NCBI GenBank assembly: GCA_946482635.1
Contig: CAMLSG010000276.1
Span: 1 to 5,970 of the forward strand
DNA length: 5,970 bases
Source of the DNA: an uncultured Duganella sp.
Lineage (GTDB): Bacteria > Pseudomonadota > Gammaproteobacteria > Burkholderiales > Burkholderiaceae
Reading direction: 5' to 3'
Positions 1-4,775 of this stretch are shown here, piece after piece. Position 1 is the stretch's first letter; every line of letters begins with the position of its first letter. A program made the position numbers and the translations under genes. A model generated the notes under the pieces. The model saw only the letters and a list, made by a program, of their open reading frames with translations. It was not told the origin of the DNA and made no database searches.

Positions 1-1
1 A

Positions 2-118
2 TTGCCTCCGCCGCGTATGCCGCTGGCGCAACGCAATCCTCTCCTGCTGTGGCAAGCGATTGCGGCCTTGTCCCTGATCACAAATCTGTTGCTGATTTTC
101 CTGATCGCCGTTTCATGA
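2..118 (+). CDS. C-terminal end of an unidentified protein with a terminal membrane helix (partial)
   Basis: The frame starting at base 2 is open from the window edge to a TGA at 116-118 and gives 38 residues. A short basic/proline-rich stretch (PPPRMPLAQRN) is followed by about 25 mostly hydrophobic residues (from LLLWQAIAALSLI to the terminal LLIFLIAVS), which looks like a single C-terminal membrane anchor. The other two forward frames give no such pattern. The start lies outside the window. From memory, nitrate assimilation clusters of pseudomonads and Burkholderiales often carry a nitrate transporter and a protein kinase/phosphatase-like protein with a C-terminal membrane helix next to nirB. 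This tail would suit the latter, but it is too short to name. A terminator-like hairpin follows 9 bases after the stop codon. Confidence 0.55.
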   Translation: MPPPRMPLAQRNPLLLWQAIAALSLITNLLLIFLIAVS

Positions 119-126
119 TGCGATAA

Positions 127-154
127 ATGCACTCTGCTGGTGCATGCGTTTTTT
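127..154 (+). terminator. Terminator-like hairpin after the upstream gene, overlapping an NtrC dyad
   Basis: ATGCAC (127-132) pairs with GTGCAT (140-145) across a 7-nt loop, followed by GCG and six T (149-154). It lies 9 bases after the TGA of the upstream gene, where a rho-independent terminator would be expected. The stem is only 6 bp (7 with a U-G pair) and is set 3 nt away from the T run, so it would be a modest terminator. The same bases form the NtrC-type dyad at 128-144, so the symmetry may exist mainly as a protein site. Confidence 0.4.
128..144. promoter_or_regulatory. NtrC (NRI) binding site, strong match
   Basis: The 17-bp dyad TGCACT-N5-GGTGCA fits the enterobacterial NtrC consensus TGCACY-N5-RGTGCA at every fixed position. 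Its centre (136) is about 130 bp upstream of the start expected from the sigma-54 promoter at 240-255, within the usual range for a bacterial enhancer. A second, weaker dyad is centred 32 bp downstream. NtrC-phosphate activating a nitrate assimilation operon under nitrogen limitation is established biology; its use here is inferred from the sequence. Confidence 0.75.
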
Positions 155-159
155 GAGCA

Positions 160-176
160 TGCATTCATTCGGGGCG
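160..176. promoter_or_regulatory. Second, weaker NtrC-like site
   Basis: TGCATT-N5-GGGGCG matches one NtrC half-site well (5 of 6 positions) and the other partly (4 of 6). Its centre (168) is exactly 32 bp, about three helical turns, from the strong site centred at 136. NtrC dimers bind cooperatively at paired sites with this kind of same-face spacing, as in the classical glnA enhancer. The spacing is the main support; the match alone would not justify a call. Confidence 0.45.
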
Positions 177-207
177 TAAGCGCCGTATACAAACCCGTTT
201 CCCGCAT

Positions 208-220
208 TAACCAATTGATC
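208..220 (-). promoter_or_regulatory. IHF-like site between enhancer and promoter
   Basis: Read on the minus strand, the bases GATCAATTGGTTA match the IHF consensus WATCAANNNNTTR at all positions but the first. The site is centred about 50 bp upstream of the predicted start, between the NtrC dyads and the sigma-54 core. That is the usual place for the IHF bend that brings the enhancer to the polymerase. The consensus is degenerate, so position and context carry much of the weight. Confidence 0.5.
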
Positions 221-239
221 CAAAAGCAAAACATGATTA

Positions 240-255
240 TGGCATTCAATTTGCT
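240..255 (+). promoter_or_regulatory. Sigma-54 (RpoN) -24/-12 promoter for cobA-nirBD
   Basis: TGGCATTCAATTTGCT fits the sigma-54 consensus TGGCAC-N5-TTGCW closely. The invariant GG (241-242) and GC (253-254) are separated by exactly 10 bases, and TGGCA and TTGCT are intact. The start would fall near base 266, giving a leader of about 78 nt before cobA. Together with the upstream NtrC and IHF sites it makes a complete nitrogen-regulated promoter. No convincing sigma-70 promoter was seen in this gap. Confidence 0.75.
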
Positions 256-263
256 TTAATGAG

Positions 264-320
264 AGTAAGGCGCTGTTTACTAACCACATTTGAGCTGTGG
301 ACTATTCAACTTGGGGCGCC
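264..320 (+). other. Foldable leader of the cobA-nirBD transcript
   Basis: Three pairings are visible between the predicted start and cobA. CCACA (284-288) pairs with TGTGG (296-300) over a 7-nt loop. An outer helix GGCGC (269-273) with GCGCC (316-320) encloses it. A competing small hairpin pairs AGTAA (264-268) with TTACT (277-281), and its loop contains the 5' arm of the outer helix, so the two are alternatives. The cobA ribosome-binding site begins 7 nt after the outer helix. This could be a control element or chance; no known riboswitch class was recognised. Confidence 0.3.
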
Positions 321-343
321 AATTTTCAAAAGGTAATGTGGAT

Positions 344-1096
344 ATGAATGCAGGCAAGGTCACTCTGATAGGCGCCGGCCCGGGCGATCCGGAATTGATG
401 ACGCTCAAGGCGGTACGCGCGCTGGGTGAAGCGGATGTCGTCCTGGTGGACGATCTGGTCAATCGCGAAGTGCTGCGGCATGCCGCTGGTGCGCGCATTG
501 TTGAAGTGGGCAAACGCGGCGGCTGCAAATCCACGCCGCAACATTTCATCAACCGCATGATGATCGCACTGGCGCAACAAGGCCAGAAAGTCGCTCGGCT
601 CAAGGGCGGCGATGCATTTCTGTTCGGTCGCGGCGGCGAGGAAATGCTGGCGCTGCGCGCGGCCGGCATCGAAATGGAGTTTGTGCCCGGCATCACCAGC
701 GGCACGGCGGTTCCCGCCACGCTGGGTATTCCGGTCACGCATCGCGAATACACCCACGGCGTCTCTTTCGTCACCGGGCATACACAGGACGGTACCCCGG
801 TCAATTGGCGCGCATTGGTTGAAGGCGGCACCACGCTGGTGATTTATATGGGCATGAAAAACCTGCCGAAAATCGTGACCGGCTTGCTGGATGCCGGCAT
901 GGCAAATGAAATGCCGGCCGCAATCATCCAGCAGGGAACGCTGCCAAAGCAGAAGCAAGTAATCACTACGCTGGCATCGCTGCCGATGGCGGCACAACAG
1001 GAAAAGATGGCAAGCCCGGCGCTGATCGTGGTCGGCGATGTCGTCAGCCTAGCGCGAAGCGAAGCATTAACGGATGCGCTGAAGTATGCCGCCTGA
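344..1096 (+). CDS. cobA: Uroporphyrinogen-III C-methyltransferase (SUMT)
   Basis: This 250-residue cytoplasmic enzyme makes precorrin-2 from uroporphyrinogen III using two S-adenosylmethionine molecules. Precorrin-2 is the branch point to siroheme, the cofactor of the NirB encoded next. The hallmarks are the N-terminal GAGPGDPELMTLKA (10-23), RLKGGDAFLFGRGGEE (85-100), and VPGITSGTAVPA running into GIPVTHR (114-134), followed by VTGH. Only the methyltransferase domain is present; the precorrin-2 dehydrogenase/ferrochelatase part of a full CysG is absent, so siroheme synthesis must be finished by a gene elsewhere. The ATG at 344 was chosen because the conserved fold begins right after it and AAAAGG (328-333) precedes it by 10 nt. 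GTG at 338 is a possible alternative, and a TTG at 290 in the same frame would add non-conserved residues. It is the first gene of the presumed operon, 39 nt before nirB. Confidence 0.93.
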   Translation: MNAGKVTLIGAGPGDPELMTLKAVRALGEADVVLVDDLVNREVLRHAAGARIVEVGKRGGCKSTPQHFINRMMIALAQQGQKVARLKGGDAFLFGRGGEEMLALRAAGIEMEFVPGITSGTAVPATLGIPVTHREYTHGVSFVTGHTQDGTPVNWRALVEGGTTLVIYMGMKNLPKIVTGLLDAGMANEMPAAIIQQGTLPKQKQVITTLASLPMAAQQEKMASPALIVVGDVVSLARSEALTDALKYAA

Positions 1097-1135
1097 CCAT
1101 GGGCGCGCAGGAACTGGATATTTAGGAGAAGCAGC

Positions 1136-3574
1136 ATGGAAAAGATGAAACTGGTGGTGATCGGCAACGGGATGGCGGGCATGCGTACCGTCGAGGAGCT
1201 GCTCAAGATCGCTCCCGACTTGTACGACATCACCGTTTTCGGTGATGAGCCGCACCCCAATTACAACCGCATCATGCTGTCTCCGGTACTCGCCGGCGAG
1301 CAGACGGTGGACGACATCGTCATCAATACGCGTGAGTGGTACGCCGAAAACAACATCACCCTGCATGCCGGCAAGCGCGTCAACAAGATCGACCGCGTGA
1401 GGCGTATTGCGTATGCCGAAGACGGCACCTTTGCCGAATACGATCGCCTGCTGCTGGCCACCGGCTCCAAGCCATTCATCCTGCCGATTCCCGGCAAGGA
1501 CCTGGAAGGCGTGATCGGCTTCCGCGACATCAGCGACGTCGACGCCATGATAGCCGCTTCCAACCAGCACAAGCATGCGGTCGTCATCGGCGGCGGCCTG
1601 CTCGGTCTTGAGGCCGCCAACGGCTTGGCAATCCGCGGGATGGACGTCACCGTGGTGCATCTCGGCGACTGGCTGCTGGAGCGCCAACTCGATAGCGTCG
1701 CCGGCAAGATGCTGCAGAAGTCGCTGGAAGACAAGGGGCTCAAGTTCCTGCTCGGCAAAAATACGGAGCAGATCGTTGGCGAAAACGGCCGCGTCAAGGC
1801 CGTACGCTTCAAGGACGGTCAGGAAGTTCCGGCCGACCTGGTCGTGATGGCGGTTGGCATTCGCCCCAATTTCGCACTGGCCGAATCTGCCGGTATCCAC
1901 TGCAATCGCGGTATCGTCGTCAACGACACCATGCAGACCTACGATCCGCGCATTTATTCCGTCGGCGAATGCGTTTCGCACCGTGGCACATCCTACGGCC
2001 TGGTTGCGCCGCTGTTCGAAATGGCCAAGGTTTGCGCGACGCACCTCGCCAACTTCGGCATCGGCCGTTACACCGGCTCCGTGACTTCGACCAAGCTCAA
2101 GGTCACCGGCATCGACCTGTTTTCCGCCGGCGATTTCATGGGTAACGACAAGACCGATGAAATCGTGCTGCACGATGCGGTCGGCGGTGTATACAAGAAG
2201 CTGGTGCTGGAAGGCGACCGCTTGGTCGGTGCCTGCCTCTATGGCGATACCGCCGACGGCTCCTGGTATTTCCAGATGCTGAAGGACAGCAAGGAAATCC
2301 ACGAAATCCGCGATCACCTGATGTTCGGCCAGAACCACTTGGGCGACGCCGGCCACAAGGGCCAGACCCAGGCCGCCACGATGCCCGACAATGCCGAAGT
2401 CTGCGGCTGCAACGGCGTGTGCAAGGGCACCATCGTCAAGGCGATCAAGGAAAAAGGCCTGTTCAGCCTGGACGACGTGCGCAAGCACACCAAGGCTTCC
2501 GCCTCCTGCGGTTCCTGCACCGGCCTGGTCGAGCAGATCCTGGCTTCCTGCATCGGCGGCGCCTATCAGCCGGCCGATACCAAGAACAAGCCGATGTGCG
2601 GCTGTACCGACCTCAACCACGGCGAAGTGCGCGCGGCGATCCGCGAGCGCAAGTTCCTGGATATCCCGACCGTGCAGCGCGAGCTCAAGTGGCGCACGCC
2701 CAACGGTTGCGCCTCCTGCCGCCCGGCGCTGAACTATTACCTGATTTCCACCTGGCCGCATGAAGCGCAGGACGATCCGCAAAGCCGTTTCATCAACGAA
2801 CGCGCACACGCCAACATCCAGAAGGACGGCACCTACTCGGTGGTGCCGCGCATGCTGGGCGGCATCACCACGCCGGACGAGCTGCGCGCCATCGCCGATG
2901 CGGCCGACAAGTACAAGGTGCCGACCGTCAAGGTCACCGGCGGTCAGCGTATCGACCTTCTGGGCGTGAAGAAGGACGACCTGCCCAAGATCTGGAACGA
3001 CCTGAGCCAGGCCGGCATGGTTTCCGGCCACGCTTACGGCAAGTCCATCCGTACCGTGAAGACTTGCGTCGGTGCCGAGCACTGCCGCTTCGGTACGCAA
3101 TTGTCTATGGCGATGGGCGTCAAGCTGGAAAAGATGCTGTTCGGCATGTGGGCACCGCACAAGGTCAAGCTGGCGGTCTCCGGTTGTCCGCGCAACTGCG
3201 CGGAAGCCGGCATCAAGGACGTCGGCGTGATCGGCCTGGAATCGGGTTACGAGCTGTATGTTGCCGGTAACGGCGGCATCAAGACCGACGTCGCGCAGTT
3301 TTTCTGCAAGGTGCAGACCGACGAGGAAGTGATGGAATACTCCGCCGCTTTCCTGCAGCTCTACCGCGAAGAAGGTTACTACCTGGAACGCACGGTACAT
3401 TACGTGGAACGGGTCGGCCTGGACTACGTAAAGTCCAAGGTGGTCGAGGACGCGGCCAACCGCAAGGCGCTCTATGAACGCCTGCAATATGCGCTACAAG
3501 GCTATCAGGATCCGTGGGCGGACCGTGTGGCAGAGACCCCGAAGCGTCGCCAATTCGAATTGATCAGCATTTAA
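1136..3574 (+). CDS. nirB: Assimilatory NAD(P)H-nitrite reductase, large subunit
   Basis: The 812-residue cytoplasmic flavoprotein/siroheme enzyme reduces nitrite to ammonium with six electrons from NAD(P)H and works with NirD. The domains appear in the usual order. There is an FAD-binding GxGxxG near 9-15, and an NAD(P)H-binding VVIGGGLLGLEAA near 149-161. A BFD-like [2Fe-2S] region has C423, C425, C458 and C461, and a second cysteine pattern C488, C490, C525, C528 follows. The siroheme/[4Fe-4S] ligands are C644-x5-C650 and C684-x3-C688 (SGCPRNCAEAG). Length and motif set are normal and I see no lesion. The ATG at 1136 has an AGGAG (1124-1128) 7 nt upstream; Met4 is a less likely alternative. 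NirD begins 10 nt after the stop, so translation of the two is probably coupled. Confidence 0.97.
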   Translation: MEKMKLVVIGNGMAGMRTVEELLKIAPDLYDITVFGDEPHPNYNRIMLSPVLAGEQTVDDIVINTREWYAENNITLHAGKRVNKIDRVRRIAYAEDGTFAEYDRLLLATGSKPFILPIPGKDLEGVIGFRDISDVDAMIAASNQHKHAVVIGGGLLGLEAANGLAIRGMDVTVVHLGDWLLERQLDSVAGKMLQKSLEDKGLKFLLGKNTEQIVGENGRVKAVRFKDGQEVPADLVVMAVGIRPNFALAESAGIHCNRGIVVNDTMQTYDPRIYSVGECVSHRGTSYGLVAPLFEMAKVCATHLANFGIGRYTGSVTSTKLKVTGIDLFSAGDFMGNDKTDEIVLHDAVGGVYKKLVLEGDRLVGACLYGDTADGSWYFQMLKDSKEIHEIRDHLMFGQNHLGDAGHKGQTQAATMPDNAEVCGCNGVCKGTIVKAIKEKGLFSLDDVRKHTKASASCGSCTGLVEQILASCIGGAYQPADTKNKPMCGCTDLNHGEVRAAIRERKFLDIPTVQRELKWRTPNGCASCRPALNYYLISTWPHEAQDDPQSRFINERAHANIQKDGTYSVVPRMLGGITTPDELRAIADAADKYKVPTVKVTGGQRIDLLGVKKDDLPKIWNDLSQAGMVSGHAYGKSIRTVKTCVGAEHCRFGTQLSMAMGVKLEKMLFGMWAPHKVKLAVSGCPRNCAEAGIKDVGVIGLESGYELYVAGNGGIKTDVAQFFCKVQTDEEVMEYSAAFLQLYREEGYYLERTVHYVERVGLDYVKSKVVEDAANRKALYERLQYALQGYQDPWADRVAETPKRRQFELISI

Positions 3575-3584
3575 GGTTTAGAAG

Positions 3585-3893
3585 ATGAGTGAATGGAAAC
3601 AAGTGGCCGCCCTCGAGGAAATCCCCCGCCTGGGCAGCCGTGTCGTCAAGACCACGACACAGGACATCGCCGTGTTCCGCACTGCGGAAGACAAGGTGTT
3701 TGCATTGCACGATCACTGCCCGCACAAAGGCGGCCCCTTATCGCAAGGCATCGTCCACGGCGACAAGGTCACCTGCCCGCTGCATGGCTGGAACATCGGC
3801 CTGTGCGACGGACAGGCCATGGCGCCAGACGTTGGCAACACGGCTTGTATCGAAGTGAAGCTGGAAAACGGGCTGGTTTTCCTCAAGGTATAA
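3585..3893 (+). CDS. nirD: NAD(P)H-nitrite reductase, small subunit (Rieske-type)
   Basis: The 102-residue protein has the Rieske [2Fe-2S] fold of the NirD family and partners NirB. The ligand pattern is complete: C45-P-H47 followed by KGGPLSQG, and C64-P-L-H67-G-W. Many enterobacterial NirD proteins lack these ligands, so this is the cluster-binding version. The length is typical for the family. The ATG at 3585 is preceded by AAGG (3573-3576), which overlaps the nirB stop codon and lies 8 nt away; this is close packing typical of co-translated subunits. It is probably the last gene before a structured 260-nt gap, so the cobA-nirBD transcript may end or be attenuated there. Confidence 0.95.
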   Translation: MSEWKQVAALEEIPRLGSRVVKTTTQDIAVFRTAEDKVFALHDHCPHKGGPLSQGIVHGDKVTCPLHGWNIGLCDGQAMAPDVGNTACIEVKLENGLVFLKV

Positions 3894-3903
3894 GAAACAC
3901 ATC

Positions 3904-3947
3904 CCGCGGCGAGGGCGGCGCAACGACGCGCAAAGCTTACGCCGCGG
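3904..3947 (+). repeat. Compound inverted repeat just after nirD, with a hexaloop
   Basis: CCGCGGCG (3904-3911) is the perfect reverse complement of CGCCGCGG (3940-3947). Inside lies a second short stem, GCGC (3918-3921) with GCGC (3928-3931), with the six-base loop AACGAC. As RNA this would be a branched or bulged hairpin starting 10 nt after the nirD stop. There is no T run, so it is more likely an RNA-stabilising or protein-binding element than a classical terminator. The inner loop has A at position 1 and G at position 4, as in ANTAR-protein targets. Confidence 0.5.
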
Positions 3948-3958
3948 TTCCGAATGCT

Positions 3959-3974
3959 GCAGCGTTAACGCTGC
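3959..3974. repeat. Perfect 16-bp palindrome in the nirD-fae gap
   Basis: GCAGCGTTAACGCTGC is identical to its own reverse complement. It could be an operator for a dimeric regulator, or in RNA a 6-bp stem with a TTAA loop. It lacks a following T run. No regulator is encoded in the window to pair it with, and I do not recognise it as a known consensus. Confidence 0.55.
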
Positions 3975-3997
3975 GGCCTGTCGAAGAAACTTCAATT

Positions 3998-4015
3998 CGT
4001 TGCAGCGGGGCAACG
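3998..4015 (+). repeat. 6-bp hairpin with A1/G4 hexaloop
   Basis: CGTTGC (3998-4003) pairs perfectly with GCAACG (4010-4015) across the six-base loop AGCGGG. Loop position 1 is A and position 4 is G, the feature shared by RNA hairpins bound by ANTAR antiterminators such as NasR and NasT. With the AACGAC hexaloop at 3922-3927 it makes a pair, although the 66-nt distance between them is long for that motif. Confidence 0.4.
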
Positions 4016-4086
4016 CTGGAAAGCCGGAATAGCAAGCAATGGGGACACCTTGTCGCCCTGGCCGCCGCTCCGGAATTTCCGAATAA

Positions 4087-4118
4087 CCGGCTCGCGTTTT
4101 TGCAGCCGGCCGCTTTTT
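4087..4118 (+). terminator. Terminator or attenuator hairpin upstream of fae
   Basis: CCGGCT (4087-4092) pairs with AGCCGG (4104-4109), and GC/GC inside extends the stem to 8 bp around a bulged C and a GTTTTT loop. A run of five T (4114-4118) follows after CCGC. The shape is that of a rho-independent terminator, with the T run a little far from the stem. It ends 35 nt before the fae start. It could end the cobA-nirBD transcript or act as a regulated attenuator for fae and nasA. A weak sigma-70-like pair (TTGCAG at 4100, TATATG at 4122, 16-bp spacer) overlaps it and is not called separately. Confidence 0.5.
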
Positions 4119-4153
4119 AATTATATGTATGTAACCCTGTATAGGAGATTCAA

Positions 4154-4693
4154 ATGGCAGTAATCGATCGCGTTCTGGTAGGCGAAGCCCTCGTCATTGA
4201 CAACCGTCCTGACGGCAGCGGGCTGGATCTGCTGAACGTCGCCCACATCGACCTCATCATGGGTCCGCGTGGTTCCGCGGCGGAAGAAGCTTTCTGCCGC
4301 ACCCTGACCGACCAGAAACAAGGCGTCAACGGCCTGCTGGCGGTGGTGGCTCCCAATCTGATGGCGAAGCCGGCGACCGTGATGTTCAACAAGGTCACCA
4401 TCAAGAACGGCAAGCAGGCGGTGCAGATGTTCGGCCCGGCGCAGCGCGGCGTGTCGATGGCGGTGATGGATTGTGTCGCCGACGGCACCATCCCGCTGGA
4501 AGAAGCGGACGACGTGTTCATCTGCGTGGGCGTGTTCATCGACCACAAGGCGGACATCGACGAGCGCATCCAGGAATGGAACTACCAGGCGACCAAGCAG
4601 GCGATCAAGAGCGCTGTCGCGCGCGAGCCCAAGGCCAAGGACGTGGTAGCGCAGTACAAGCAATCCGCTCACCCGTTCGCAGCAAAGAACTAA
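4154..4693 (+). CDS. fae: Formaldehyde-activating enzyme (Fae) family protein
   Basis: Classical Fae joins formaldehyde to tetrahydromethanopterin, giving methylene-H4MPT in the cytoplasm of methylotrophs. This 179-residue protein carries the family signature throughout: VGEALV (9-14), [13 protein letters not shown] (29-41) with the catalytic-region His31, LLAVVAPNL (61-69), MFNKVTI (77-83), [10 protein letters not shown] (88-97), IPLEEADD (113-120) and the C-terminal HPFAA (173-177). It is about 9 residues longer than the Methylobacterium enzyme as I recall it. The excess is a loop ([12 protein letters not shown], 17-28) just before the active-site histidine. GVFIDH (126-131) replaces the more usual GVFIHW. 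The ATG has AGGAG (4143-4147) 6 nt upstream. No H4MPT-pathway neighbour is visible; the gene sits between nirD and nasA. Family membership is near certain; that it acts on formaldehyde and H4MPT here is unproven, and a divergent paralogue is possible. Confidence 0.9.
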   Translation: MAVIDRVLVGEALVIDNRPDGSGLDLLNVAHIDLIMGPRGSAAEEAFCRTLTDQKQGVNGLLAVVAPNLMAKPATVMFNKVTIKNGKQAVQMFGPAQRGVSMAVMDCVADGTIPLEEADDVFICVGVFIDHKADIDERIQEWNYQATKQAIKSAVAREPKAKDVVAQYKQSAHPFAAKN

Positions 4694-4711
4694 ACGGCAT
4701 ATCATGGAGAT

Positions 4712-4732
4712 GGTCCCGGCGTGGCCGGGGCC
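4712..4732 (+). terminator. Strong GC hairpin between fae and nasA
   Basis: GGTCCCGGC (4712-4720) pairs with GCCGGGGCC (4724-4732) over a GTG loop: nine pairs, one of them U-G. It starts 19 nt after the fae stop. Only short T stretches follow (TT at 4737, TTT at 4745), so it is not a canonical terminator. It may stabilise the fae message, attenuate, or pause transcription before nasA. Confidence 0.4.
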
Positions 4733-4775
4733 GCCCTTGAACAATTTGTAAGCATTTTATAGCGACACACTATCC

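Larger units (their letters stand above)
3894..4153. other. 260-nt intergenic leader between nirD and fae
   Basis: No credible gene lies here. An out-of-frame reading frame beginning inside nirD crosses it, but it has no ribosome-binding site and looks like a composition artefact. The stretch is unusually rich in symmetry: the compound repeat at 3904-3947, the palindrome at 3959-3974, the hexaloop hairpin at 3998-4015 and the terminator-like hairpin at 4087-4118. The bases after 4118 turn AT-rich (TTAATTATATGTATG) and lead into the fae ribosome-binding site. I read it as a regulatory leader separating the nirBD operon from fae and nasA. Confidence 0.5.

Noticed and set aside
290..343. An upstream TTG start adding 18 residues to cobA
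   Set aside because: The added residues are not family-like, and a better start with an A/G-rich ribosome-binding site lies at 344, where homology begins.
1067..3487. An 806-codon open frame on the minus strand opposite nirB
   Set aside because: It mirrors the codon phase of nirB in GC-rich DNA. It is rich in His, Ala, Val, Gln and Asp with no recognisable domain, and nirB on the other strand has full motif support.
4041..4057. A possible sigma-54 promoter ahead of fae (GG-N10-GC spacing)
   Set aside because: The -24 and -12 hexamers match poorly outside the GG and GC (TCGCC instead of TTGCW), unlike the clear site at 240-255.
3593..4120. A 175-codon + strand frame overlapping nirD and filling the nirD-fae gap
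   Set aside because: It begins inside nirD in another phase, lacks a ribosome-binding site, has low-complexity Arg/Pro/Ala content, and its end runs through the terminator-like hairpin.
4121..4744. A 207-codon minus-strand frame opposite fae
   Set aside because: It is a mirror of the fae codon pattern with no recognised family, and it would run through the fae ribosome-binding region.
4737..4763. A sigma-70 promoter before nasA (TTGAAC and TATAGC)
   Set aside because: The spacer is only 15 bp and the -10 matches 4 of 6, which is within chance for an AT-rich gap.
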